Made by a program: the position numbers and the translations under genes. Of a stretch of DNA of 64,000 bases, positions 7,342-16,405 are shown piece after piece (the first letter of the stretch is position 1; each line of letters begins with the position of its first letter). This stretch comes from DASSBG01 sp035699085 (lineage in GTDB: Bacteria; Pseudomonadota; Gammaproteobacteria; Xanthomonadales; Rhodanobacteraceae). Under the pieces are notes generated by a model. It made no database searches and was not told the origin of the DNA. It saw only the letters and a list, made by a program, of their open reading frames with translations. The DNA lies in the NCBI GenBank assembly GCA_035699085.1, contig DASSBG010000019.1:12599-76598 (forward strand), written 5' to 3'.

Positions 7342-8653
7342 TGTGCTGCAGCACCTGTGGTTTGCCACTTTGGCCTTGAGCCTGGCGCTGGCGGTCGTGG
7401 CGATCCTGCGGCGGCCGTGGCTGCGGGCGTTCGGTGCCGAACAGGCCTGCCACCTCTGGTGGCTGCCGCCCCTGGCCGTGCTGGCGAGCCAGTTGCCGCG
7501 GCCCGCCCTGCTGCCGCCGGTGATGGTGCAGGCGCCCGTGCTGCATTGGCTGAGTGACTCGTCGGTACCGGCAAGCAGGCTCGCGGCTGCTGCGGCGCCG
7601 GCCTGGCCGGCATGGCTGCTGCTGGCGTGGTTGCTTGGCGCCGGCGCCTGCCTGCTGTTGGCGGCGTGGCAGCAGAGGTCGTTCGCCGCCCGCATCCGCG
7701 GGGCGCATCCGTCGCCACACGAATCGCTGCCGCAGGTCTGGGTCGCCGACGACTGTGCCATCGGTCCGGCTCTCGTCGGCGTCTGGCGGCCGCGCATCGT
7801 CGTGCCGGCTGATTTTGCACAGCGCCACGATGCCAGCGAACGCAGGCTCATTCTGGCGCACGAGATGGCGCACGCGCGCCGCCGCGACACGCTGGCCTCG
7901 CTGGTCGCCACCATCGTCCGCGCCCTGTTCTGGTTCCATCCCGCGGCGTGGTGGGCTGAACAGCGGATGCGGCGCGACCAGGATCTGGCCTGCGACGCGG
8001 TGGTGCTGCGGAGCCGTCCAGGTTTGCGGCGTTGTTATGCCGGGGCCATGTTGAAGGTGCAGTGCCCTGCGCTGGCGGCGCCGCTGGCCTGTCCCTGGCT
8101 CTCCCATCCCCTCAAGGAGCGGATCGTCATGTTGAAAGCATCCCTGCCCACCGCTGGACGCCGCAGGGTCGGTCTCGGCGCCATGCTGCTGCTGACCATC
8201 ATTTGCAGCGGCAGCGTGTACGCCGCGCGTTCGGCCGCTGCACCATCCATGCCGGCCAACGGCGCCACGATCTACCAGCTGTCGCTGGTGCTGACGCGCG
8301 GTGATGCCACCGTCTCCAGTCCGACCCTCTGCGTCCACGCGGCCGAAGCTGCGCGGCTGGTGGTCTCTCCCCGCGTCCGCGTAATCGTCGACGGCGGCGT
8401 TCCTCGCCCTTCGGCGACAACCGCTCTTGCGGTTCAATTCAAGATGACTCCGCTCGCGCGACAGCGCGTGGAAGTTGCCCTCGACGGCCACGCCGACGAT
8501 GGCACCGGGCACCAGATCCGGTTCCAACCGGTGCTGCGCGGCCCGCTGGGCCAGACGATGTCGACCCGGCTGGACACCCCGCAGGGCGCTCCGCTCATGA
8601 CACTGACGGTGCTGCCAAGAGCCGGCTGCAAGGCCGTCTCCACGCCGCTATAG
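7325..8653 (+). CDS. M56 family (BlaR1-like) membrane metallopeptidase
   Basis: 442-aa integral membrane protein. Several N-terminal membrane helices lead to the zinc motif HEMAH (179-183) with downstream DQDLACD, followed by another membrane segment near residue 285. In BlaR1/MecR1 a C-terminal penicillin-binding domain senses antibiotic. Here the ~150 residues after the last helix (VYAARSAAAPSMPANG onward) show no SxxK/SxN/KTG serine-beta-lactamase-like motifs and look like a beta-rich domain with two cysteines. The ligand is therefore unlikely to be a beta-lactam. It is expected to cleave, or trigger loss of, the adjacent repressor. It overlaps the repressor gene by 17 nt. Confidence 0.85.
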   Translation: MMTATDVLQHLWFATLALSLALAVVAILRRPWLRAFGAEQACHLWWLPPLAVLASQLPRPALLPPVMVQAPVLHWLSDSSVPASRLAAAAAPAWPAWLLLAWLLGAGACLLLAAWQQRSFAARIRGAHPSPHESLPQVWVADDCAIGPALVGVWRPRIVVPADFAQRHDASERRLILAHEMAHARRRDTLASLVATIVRALFWFHPAAWWAEQRMRRDQDLACDAVVLRSRPGLRRCYAGAMLKVQCPALAAPLACPWLSHPLKERIVMLKASLPTAGRRRVGLGAMLLLTIICSGSVYAARSAAAPSMPANGATIYQLSLVLTRGDATVSSPTLCVHAAEAARLVVSPRVRVIVDGGVPRPSATTALAVQFKMTPLARQRVEVALDGHADDGTGHQIRFQPVLRGPLGQTMSTRLDTPQGAPLMTLTVLPRAGCKAVSTPL

Positions 8654-8841
8654 CACCTTGCGCCGCTCCGTAGCGCGCTTTTGACTTTGGGGTCCCGGGT
8701 CCCCGTGTATCGTGTGCGGGCCATTTGGTCCGCCGTCTCGACTCTCCGATGAACCACAGCGGCGCCCGCCGGAGCCGCGGACTTGATCCCCGCGGCGCAA
8801 GTCCCGACCATGGCGCTTTGCCACCCGTCGAGGAGCAGGCC

Positions 8842-9792
8842 ATGGAACTGCGCAAACTGGGCCGGTCGGAGCTGCGCGTGGCGCCGCTGGCGCTGGGTGG
8901 CAATGTGTTTGGCTGGACCGCCGACGAGAAGACCTCGTTCGCCGTGCTCGACGCCTTTGTCGCCGCCGGTGGAAACCTGATCGACACCGCCGACAGTTAT
9001 TCCCACTGGGTACCCGGCCACAAGGGCGGCGAGTCCGAGACGATCATCGGCAAGTGGCTCAAGCGCAGCGGCAAGCGCGACGCCGTGGTGCTGGCAACCA
9101 AGGTCGGCAAGCCGATGGGTGGCCGCAGGGGCCTCTCGCCCGGCTACATCGCGAGCGCGGTCGAGGATTCGCTGCGCCGCCTGCAGGTCGACGTGATCGA
9201 TCTCTACCAGGCCCACGAGGACGATGAGGACACGCCGCTGGTCGAGACGCTGGGTGCCTTTGCGCGGCTGATCGAGCAGGGCAAGGTGCGCGCCATCGGC
9301 GCCTCGAACTTCACCGCCGCGCGGCTGGGCCAGTCGCTGCAGGTCAGCGCGGACCATCGCCTGCCGCGCTACGAAAGCCTGCAGCCGGAATACAACCTGA
9401 TGCAGCGCCACGAATACGAGGAGGCGCTGGAGCCGCTGGTGCGCGAACACGAAGTCGGCGTGATCAGCTACTACGCCCTCGCCAGCGGCTTCCTCAGCGG
9501 CAAGTACCGCAGCCGCGAGGACCTGGCCGGGCGCGCCCGCGGCGGCGCGGTCGAAAAGTACCTGAACGCGCGCGGCCTGCGGGTGCTGCGCGCGCTGGAC
9601 GATGCCGCCGCTCGGCACGAGGCGACCCCGGCGCAGGTGTCGCTGGCCTGGCTGATGGCACGGCCGGGCGTCACCGCGCCGATCGCCAGCGCGACGAGCG
9701 TCGCGCAGCTCGAGGAGTTGGCGGGCGCCATGCGCCTCAAGCTGGATGCCGGCGACATCGAGGCGCTCGACCGCGTCAGCGCCGCCGCCTGA
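8842..9792 (+). CDS. aldo/keto reductase
   Basis: Soluble NADPH-dependent oxidoreductase of the AKR superfamily, 316 aa, in a TIM-barrel fold. Catalytic residues are visible as Asp in GGNLIDTADSYSHW, Tyr in DSY, Lys in VLATKVG and the His of YQAHEDD. The cofactor end of the barrel is shown by IGASNFTAARL and SVAQLEELAGAM. The ATG at 8842 follows AGGAGCAGGCC, a good ribosome site. The natural substrate cannot be told from sequence; many relatives are annotated only as general stress or YajO/Tas-like reductases. It is convergent with the RND pump gene, 12 bp away. Confidence 0.92.
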   Translation: MELRKLGRSELRVAPLALGGNVFGWTADEKTSFAVLDAFVAAGGNLIDTADSYSHWVPGHKGGESETIIGKWLKRSGKRDAVVLATKVGKPMGGRRGLSPGYIASAVEDSLRRLQVDVIDLYQAHEDDEDTPLVETLGAFARLIEQGKVRAIGASNFTAARLGQSLQVSADHRLPRYESLQPEYNLMQRHEYEEALEPLVREHEVGVISYYALASGFLSGKYRSREDLAGRARGGAVEKYLNARGLRVLRALDDAAARHEATPAQVSLAWLMARPGVTAPIASATSVAQLEELAGAMRLKLDAGDIEALDRVSAAA

Positions 9793-9804
9793 GCGTGAAC
9801 GGCG

Positions 9805-12800
9805 TCAGTGGGCCTGGGCCTGGGCCTGGGCGTGGGCCAGGCGCCGCTGCGCGCGTTTCTCGCGGCGCCGCCGCGAGCGGCGGGCGAAGACCAGGTAAAT
9901 CGCCGGCGTCGACAGCAGGGTCAGGCTCTGCGACACGACCAGCCCGCCGATCAGCGCGATGCCCAGCGGCCGCCGCAGCTCGGCGCCGGTGCCGATGCCG
10001 ATGGCCAGTGGCAGCGCCGCCAGGATCGCCACCATCGTGGTCATCATGATCGGTCGGAAGCGCGCGCTGCAGGCGTCGCGAATCGCCTCCAGTGGCGTCA
10101 TGCCGGTGCGCTCGGCGACCAGCGCGAAGTCGATCATCATGATGGCGTTCTTTTTCACCAGGCCGATCAGCAACACCAGCGCCATCACCGAGATGATCGA
10201 CAGTTCGGTGTTGGTGACGATCAGCGCCAGCAATGCGCCGACGCCCGCCGACGGAATCGTGGACAGGATCGTGATCGGGTGGATCAGGTTCTCGTAGAGG
10301 ATGCCGAGCACGATGTAGACCGCCAGCACCGCAGCCAGAAGCAACAGCATCATGTTGGACTGCATCTCCTGGAAGCGGCGGAAACCCTCGCCGAATTCCA
10401 GCCGGATGCTGCCCGGCAGGCGCATGTCGACGATGGTGTTGCGGATCACCTCGGTGGCCTCGCCCATGCTGACGCCGGGTGCGAGATTGAAGCTGAGGTC
10501 CATCGAGGTGAACTGGTTGCTGTGGTGGATCTGTGTCGGCGCCAGCCCGGGGACCTGCTCGGTGACGGCCGTGATCGGGATCATCTTGCCGCCGCGGCCT
10601 TCGACGTAGATGCGATTCAGCGCCGCCGGGGTCGCGGTCTCCGAGGGCAGGGCGTTGAGCACCACCTGGTACTGGTCGGTGTCCGAGTAGATGGTGGAGA
10701 TCTGCCGCTGGCCGAAGGCGTTGTAGAGGGCGTCGCTCACCGCCGCGACCGACACGCCGAGGCGCGCCGCCTTGTCGCGATCGATCACCATGTTCTGGCG
10801 CAAACCGGCCTCGTCGACGTCGGTGCCGACGTCCTTCAGCAGCGGGCTCTTCTTCAGCTGCTCCTGCAATTTCGGCAGCCACTCGGCCAGTTCCTGCGGG
10901 TTGTCGCCCAGCAGTGAGACGCTGTACTGGGCACCCTGGCTGGTGCCGCCGCCGCCGCTGGGGAGATCCTGGTGGGCGCGCATGCGCAGGTTGATGTCCG
11001 GGAACTTGGCGGCCTTGGCCGACAGCCGCGCCACGACCTGCTGGGTCGACTTGCGCCGCCCGTGGCCGAGCGGCTTGAGCTGGATCGCGAACGACCCGCT
11101 GGTACCGTGGCGGCCGCTGCCGAGCTCGGCGCCGACGTATTCGACGGCCGGGTCCGCCAGCAGCATCTCGTTGACGCGGTCCAGGCGGCTCCTCATGTCC
11201 TCGAAGGACAATGTCGAGCCGGCGCTGGCGCGGGCCCAGATCAGGCCGGTGTCCTGCGGCGGGAAGGCGCCGCCCTTGACCATCCCGAACAGGAAGACCG
11301 TCAGCACCACCAGCAGCAGCGGCTGCAGCGCGAACAGCCGCGGGTGGCGGAGGGCAAAGTCCAGCGCCACCTGGTAGCCACGCAGCATGCCATCCTGCAC
11401 GCGGCCCAGCCAGTCGCTGAGGCGCGAGGGCCTGTACTCGCGCGCCGGCCGCAGGAAGCGGCCGCACAGCGCCGGCGTCAGCGTCAGCGACACCGTCGCC
11501 GAGACCAGGATCGCCGCGATCAGCGTGATGGTGAACTCGCGGAAGAACACGCCGATCATGCCAGGCGCAAACAACAGCGGGATGAACACCGCCACCAGCG
11601 AGGCCGTGATCGAAACGATGGTGAAGCCGATTTCACGCGCGCCCTTCAGCGTCGCCTGCAGCCGCGAATCGCCCTCGTCAATGTGGCGGATGATGTTCTC
11701 GATCACCACGATGGCATCATCGACCACGAAGCCGATGGCGATCACCAGCGCCAGCAGCGACAGGTTGTCGAGGGTGTAGCCGAGTACGTACATGGTCGCG
11801 AAGGCGCCGGCCAGGGACAGCGGTACGGCGGCCGCCGCGATCAGCGTCGGCGCCATCCGGCGAAGGAACAGCGCCATGGTCAGGATGACCATGCCGAGGC
11901 TGATCAGCAGCGTGATCTGCACCTCGCTGACCGATGCGCGAATGGTTGGCGTGCCATCGTAGAACGGCGTCAGGTGCGTGCCGGGTGGCAGCGTCGCGCG
12001 CAGCACCGGGAGCTCGGCCTTGATGCGGTCGACGGTGGCGATGATGTTGGCCTCGTTGCGCTTGAACACCGAAATGCCGATCGACGGCTTGCCGTTGAAG
12101 GTGGCCGACTGGAAACTGTCTTCCGGCCCCTCGTAGACGTGCGCAATGTCGCGCAGGTGGATCGGCACGCCGTCGCGCACCGCCACGACCAGGTCGGCGA
12201 AATCCTCGGCGCTGTGCAATTGGTCGTTGGCAGTCACCGCCATGCGCGTGACGCCGTCGCTGATGAAGCCTTGCGGCGAAGTGACGTTGGCGGCGCGCAG
12301 CGCGTTGCGCACCGCGTTGGGCGACAGGCCCATCGCGTTTACGGCGCGCAGGTTGAGGTCCACACGCACCGCCGGCTGCGCGCTGCCAGCGACGTCCACC
12401 GAGGCCACGCCTGGGAGCTGCGCCAGGCGCGGCTGCAGGATGCGCGAAGCGTGGTCATAGAGCTCGGACAGCGGCTGGGTGTCGGAAGTCAGCGCCAGCT
12501 GGATTACCGGGTCGTTGTTCGGGTTGGCCTTGTGGTAGGTGGGCAGGCTGGTGAGGCCAGAGGGGAGGTCGCTGGCCGCGGCGTTGATGGCGGCCTGCAC
12601 GTCGCGCGCGGCGCTGTCGATGTCGACGTCGTCATTGAAGAACAGCAGCACGAAGGTGCTGCCGGTCGAGCTGCGCGAGGACATGCGGTCCACGCCCGGC
12701 ACCTGGCCGAGGTGGCGCTCCAGCGGCGCGGCGACGGTCGCCGCCATGGTGCTGGCATCGGCGCCGGGCTCGGAGGCGGTGACGTAGATCACCGGGAACG

Positions 12801-12921
12801 AGATCTGCGGCAGCGCGCTCACACCCAGCAGCGAGTAGCAGATGCCACCCAGCACCAGCAGGCCCATGGCCAGCAGCGAGGTGCCGATCGGCCGCCGGAT
12901 GAAGGGCGCGGAGATGTTCAT
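9805..12921 (-). CDS. mdtC: RND multidrug efflux pump, MdtC-like
   Basis: Inner-membrane proton-driven exporter, 1038 aa, with 12 expected membrane helices and two large periplasmic loops. The opening FIRRPIGTSLLAMGLLVLGG, the porter motif GVDRMSSRSSTGSTFVLLFF and the TM4 proton-relay region VVDDAIVVIENIIRHIDEG are typical of HAE1 pumps. It is the last gene of an operon with an adaptor and a second RND protein, like E. coli mdtABC, where MdtB and MdtC form a hetero-trimer. No outer-membrane factor gene is in the operon. Its ATG overlaps the TGA of a short upstream ORF and has no ribosome site of its own, suggesting coupled translation. Substrates are not deducible. Confidence 0.92.
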   Translation of the reverse strand: MNISAPFIRRPIGTSLLAMGLLVLGGICYSLLGVSALPQISFPVIYVTASEPGADASTMAATVAAPLERHLGQVPGVDRMSSRSSTGSTFVLLFFNDDVDIDSAARDVQAAINAAASDLPSGLTSLPTYHKANPNNDPVIQLALTSDTQPLSELYDHASRILQPRLAQLPGVASVDVAGSAQPAVRVDLNLRAVNAMGLSPNAVRNALRAANVTSPQGFISDGVTRMAVTANDQLHSAEDFADLVVAVRDGVPIHLRDIAHVYEGPEDSFQSATFNGKPSIGISVFKRNEANIIATVDRIKAELPVLRATLPPGTHLTPFYDGTPTIRASVSEVQITLLISLGMVILTMALFLRRMAPTLIAAAAVPLSLAGAFATMYVLGYTLDNLSLLALVIAIGFVVDDAIVVIENIIRHIDEGDSRLQATLKGAREIGFTIVSITASLVAVFIPLLFAPGMIGVFFREFTITLIAAILVSATVSLTLTPALCGRFLRPAREYRPSRLSDWLGRVQDGMLRGYQVALDFALRHPRLFALQPLLLVVLTVFLFGMVKGGAFPPQDTGLIWARASAGSTLSFEDMRSRLDRVNEMLLADPAVEYVGAELGSGRHGTSGSFAIQLKPLGHGRRKSTQQVVARLSAKAAKFPDINLRMRAHQDLPSGGGGTSQGAQYSVSLLGDNPQELAEWLPKLQEQLKKSPLLKDVGTDVDEAGLRQNMVIDRDKAARLGVSVAAVSDALYNAFGQRQISTIYSDTDQYQVVLNALPSETATPAALNRIYVEGRGGKMIPITAVTEQVPGLAPTQIHHSNQFTSMDLSFNLAPGVSMGEATEVIRNTIVDMRLPGSIRLEFGEGFRRFQEMQSNMMLLLLAAVLAVYIVLGILYENLIHPITILSTIPSAGVGALLALIVTNTELSIISVMALVLLIGLVKKNAIMMIDFALVAERTGMTPLEAIRDACSARFRPIMMTTMVAILAALPLAIGIGTGAELRRPLGIALIGGLVVSQSLTLLSTPAIYLVFARRSRRRREKRAQRRLAHAQAQAQAH

Positions 12922-13082
12922 GTCGCGGCGTGGCCCCGGGCTCGTGCCTGGCGAACCGCTGGCTGCCCATGGTGGATGCCGGCCCCGTGGGTGGCGCAGT
13001 GGTCAGTTGTCGGCGCCGCGACCCTGGCGGCGTGACGACGGTCCCGCGTGCCGGGTTGGCGAAGCGAGCGGTCGAGACGCAT
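12918..13082 (-). CDS. possible small coupling ORF between the two RND pumps
   Basis: A 54-codon ORF beginning MRLDRSLRQPGTRDRRHAAR. A perfect AGGAG sits at 13091-13095, 8 nt before the ATG. An upstream ATG of the same frame at 13103 overlaps the stop of the first pump (ATGA). At the other end its TGA overlaps the ATG of the MdtC-like gene (ATGA). The peptide is Arg/His-rich, has no membrane segment and resembles nothing I know. It may act only to carry ribosomes to the MdtC start. It could also be chance sequence, since reading frames are often open in such GC-rich DNA. Confidence 0.35.
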   Translation of the reverse strand: MRLDRSLRQPGTRDRRHAARVAAPTTDHCATHGAGIHHGQPAVRQARARGHAAT

Positions 13083-13099
13083 TGTTTGTTCTCCTGCGC

Positions 13100-16000
13100 T
13101 CATGCCTGGCCGTGCTGTTGCGAGCGCAGTCGCGCGCGGTGCTGGCGGCGCGACTCCAACCAGTCGGAGAAGCGCTCCATGTACAGGTAGATCACGGGCG
13201 TGGTGTAGAGCGTGATCAGCTGCGACAGCAGCAGGCCGCCAACGATCGACACGCCCAGCGGCCGCCGCAGCTCGGCGCCGATGCCGTTGCCCAGCGCCAG
13301 CGGCAGCGCGCCGAACAGGGCGGCGAAGGTGGTCATGAGGATCGGCCGGAAGCGCAGCAGGCAGGCGCGGTGGATGGCATCGCGCGCGCTCATGCCCGTG
13401 CGCTGTGCCTCGATGGCGAAGTCGATCATCAGGATGGCGTTTTTCTTGACGATGCCGATCAGCAGGATGATGCCGACGATGCCGTCCACCGACAGGCTCA
13501 TGCCGAACAGCATCAGCGCCAGCAGCGCGCCGACGCCGGCCGGCGGCAGGGTCGAGATGATGGTGATGGGGTGGATGTAGCTCTCGTACAGCACGCCCAG
13601 CACGATGTAGATCACCACGATGGCCGCCAGCAGCAGCAGCACCTCGTCGCCCGTCGAGGCCGAGAACTCGGCCGCCTTGCCGATGAACTCGGCATGCACC
13701 TGCGGCGGCAGGTGCATGTCCGCGGTGACCTGGTTGATGGCGTCCACGGCCTCCGACAGCGAGTAACCCTGGGCGACGTTGAACGACAGCGTCACCGCCG
13801 GCAGCTGGTCCTGGTGGCTGATCACCAGCGGCGCGGTGGTCACCTTGGCATTGGCCAGCGTCGACAGCGGCACGGTGTTGCCGCCGCCGGCGATGATGCC
13901 GGTGTTGCTTTGGCCGACGCCGGTCGATGTCGATGAGTTGGACGAGCGCACCATGCCGTAGCTGGTCGCGTTGGAGCCGGTCAGCGCGCCGCTGCCGTTG
14001 CTGCGCACCGTCAGCTTGTTCAGCAGGTCGGTGCTGTTGCGGAATTGCGGGGCCACCTCCAGCACCACGCGGTACTGGTTGAGCGCGGTGAAGATGGTGG
14101 AGATCTGGCGTTGCCCGAAGGCGTCATAAAGGGTGTCGTCGATGGTCTGCACCGGCACGCCCAGCCGGCTCGCCTTGTCGCGGTCGATTTCCAGGTGCAG
14201 CGAGCGGCCCTTGTCGGCCAGGTTGTTGTCGATGTCCGCCAGTTCCGGACGCTGGCGCAGCGCGGTGGTCATGGCGGTGGCGTACTTGGCCAACTCGTCG
14301 GTGTTGACGTCCGAAATCGTGTACTGGTATTCGGTCGCCGAGACGCGGCTGTCAAGGGTGATGTCCTGCACCGGCTTCAGGTAGAGGGCGACGCCGGGAA
14401 TGCCCGCGACCTCGCGCTGCAGCCGCGGCAGGATCACGTCCAGTCCGTCGCGCTGGCTGCGCTCCTTGAGCACGATGCTGACCTGGCCTTGGCTGAGCGT
14501 CGGGTTGACGGAGCCGGCGCCGATGAAGGCGGCAACGCCGGCCACTGCCGGATCCCTGCGCAGTGCGGCTGAAACCGCCTGGGTGCGCTGCTTCATGGCC
14601 TCGAAGGCGATGTTGTCGTTGGCCTGCACCACGCCGGTGATCAGGCCGGTGTCCTGTTCCGGCAGCAGGCCCTTGGGAATGGCCATGTACAGCAGCACCG
14701 TCACCACCACCGACAGGCTGGCCACGCCGATGGTCAGCAGGCGGTGCGCCAGCACCCAGTCCAGCGAGCGGCCGTAGGCGTCGACGGTGCGGGTCCAGAG
14801 CGTGGCCTTGCCATTGGCGGCAGTGTTTTCGTGGGCCTCCTCGGCCGGCGGCAACTCATCGCGCTTGAGCAGATACGCGCACATCATCGGCGTCAGCGTC
14901 AGCGACACCAGCATGGAGATGCTGACGGCGAAGGTCAGCACCCAGGCAAACTCGTGGAACAGTCGGCCGGTGACGCCGGGCATCAGCAGCAGCGGCAGGA
15001 ATACCGCGACCAGCGACACGGTCAGCGACACCACTGTGAAGCCGATCTCGCGGGCGCCGACCTCGGCGGCCTCGCGCGCGGATTTGCCCTGCTCGATGTA
15101 GCGGACGATGTTCTCGATCATGACGATCGCGTCGTCGACCACGAAGCCGGTGGCCACCGTCAGCGCCATCAGCGACAGGTTGTCCAGCGACATGCCGGTC
15201 GCCGCCATCAGCGCGAAGGTGCCCAGCAGCGACAGCGGTACCGCGGTCGCCGGGATCACCGTGGCCCAGACCCGGCGCAGGAACACGAAGATCACCGCCA
15301 CCACCAGCAGGATCGACAGGATCAGCGTGAACTGCACGTCGTGCACCGAGGCGCGAATGGTGACCGTGCGGTCGGCGAACACGCCGAGGTTGACGCCGGC
15401 CGGCAACACGCTGCGCAGCTGTGGCAGCACCTGGCGGATCTGCGTCACCGTGTCGACGATGTTGGCGCCCGGCTGGCGGCGGATATCCAGCAGCACCGCC
15501 GGCTGGCCATCCTTCCATGCGGCGAGCTGGTCGTTCTCGACGCCATTGATGACCTCGGCAACGTCCGACAGGCGCACCGGCGCGCCGTTGCGGTAGCTGA
15601 TGACGGTGTTGGCGTACTCCTCTGCGCTGGACAGCTGGCCGTTGGTGCCGATGGAATAGTTCTGCACGGCGCCGTTGAGGGTGCCGGTGGCGGCATTGAC
15701 GTTGGCCTGGGTCAGCGCGCTGCGCACGTCTTCCAGTGTCAGGCCGAGGTTGCCGAGCTTGGCCGGGTTCACCTCGACGCGTACCGCCGGGCGCACGTTG
15801 CCGGCGATCGACACCAGGCCGACACCCTGCACCTGCGAGAGCTTCTGCGCCAGGATCGAGTCGGCGTAGCGATTGACCTCGCGCAGCGGCAGCGTCTCCG
15901 AGGTCAACGCCAGGGTCAGGATCGGCGCGTCGGCCGGGTTGACACGGTTGTAGACCGGCGGGTAGGGCAGGCTGCCCGGCAGGCGCGCCGAGCGCAGCGC

Positions 16001-16330
16001 CGATTGCACGTCCTGGGCGGCGACGTCGATGTCGCGCTCCATGTTGAACTTCAGGATGATCGTCGACAGTCCGGCGGAACTGTCCGAGCTCATCATGTCG
16101 ATGCCGGAAATCTGCCCCAGTTCGCGCTCCAGCGGCGTGGTCACCAGCGTCGCCACGGTGTTGGCGCTGGCGCCCGGGTACTGCGTCGTCACCACCAGGG
16201 TCGGTGCCTCGATTTCGGGCAGGGCCGACACCGGCAACTGACGGTAGCCGAGTATGCCGACCAGCAGCAGCGCCACCATCAGCAGCGAGGTGGCGATCGG
16301 GCGGCGGATGAAGAGGGTCGAAAAACTCAA
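13100..16330 (-). CDS. mdtB: RND multidrug efflux pump, MdtB-like
   Basis: HAE1 family exporter of 1076 aa, paired with the MdtC-like pump. The opening FIRRPIATSLLMVALLLVGI, the porter motif GIDMMSSDSSAGLSTIILKF and the TM4 motif VVDDAIVMIENIVRYIEQG are present. Residues about 774-810 hold a Ser/Gly/Thr/Asn-rich insertion (SNGSGALTGSNATSYG and following) placed before TVPLSTLA in the docking/porter region. As I recall, E. coli MdtB has no such insertion there. The start is a TTG and no Shine-Dalgarno is visible, so initiation is probably weak or coupled to the adaptor gene 75 bp upstream. Confidence 0.92.
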   Translation of the reverse strand: MSFSTLFIRRPIATSLLMVALLLVGILGYRQLPVSALPEIEAPTLVVTTQYPGASANTVATLVTTPLERELGQISGIDMMSSDSSAGLSTIILKFNMERDIDVAAQDVQSALRSARLPGSLPYPPVYNRVNPADAPILTLALTSETLPLREVNRYADSILAQKLSQVQGVGLVSIAGNVRPAVRVEVNPAKLGNLGLTLEDVRSALTQANVNAATGTLNGAVQNYSIGTNGQLSSAEEYANTVISYRNGAPVRLSDVAEVINGVENDQLAAWKDGQPAVLLDIRRQPGANIVDTVTQIRQVLPQLRSVLPAGVNLGVFADRTVTIRASVHDVQFTLILSILLVVAVIFVFLRRVWATVIPATAVPLSLLGTFALMAATGMSLDNLSLMALTVATGFVVDDAIVMIENIVRYIEQGKSAREAAEVGAREIGFTVVSLTVSLVAVFLPLLLMPGVTGRLFHEFAWVLTFAVSISMLVSLTLTPMMCAYLLKRDELPPAEEAHENTAANGKATLWTRTVDAYGRSLDWVLAHRLLTIGVASLSVVVTVLLYMAIPKGLLPEQDTGLITGVVQANDNIAFEAMKQRTQAVSAALRRDPAVAGVAAFIGAGSVNPTLSQGQVSIVLKERSQRDGLDVILPRLQREVAGIPGVALYLKPVQDITLDSRVSATEYQYTISDVNTDELAKYATAMTTALRQRPELADIDNNLADKGRSLHLEIDRDKASRLGVPVQTIDDTLYDAFGQRQISTIFTALNQYRVVLEVAPQFRNSTDLLNKLTVRSNGSGALTGSNATSYGMVRSSNSSTSTGVGQSNTGIIAGGGNTVPLSTLANAKVTTAPLVISHQDQLPAVTLSFNVAQGYSLSEAVDAINQVTADMHLPPQVHAEFIGKAAEFSASTGDEVLLLLAAIVVIYIVLGVLYESYIHPITIISTLPPAGVGALLALMLFGMSLSVDGIVGIILLIGIVKKNAILMIDFAIEAQRTGMSARDAIHRACLLRFRPILMTTFAALFGALPLALGNGIGAELRRPLGVSIVGGLLLSQLITLYTTPVIYLYMERFSDWLESRRQHRARLRSQQHGQA

Positions 16331-16405
16331 GGCTGGAGGTCCCTGGGTGGGCCCGGCTGAGGACGCGGGGGCAGTGGTGGCGTCAGCGGGGCCGCGACGA
16401 TGCGT

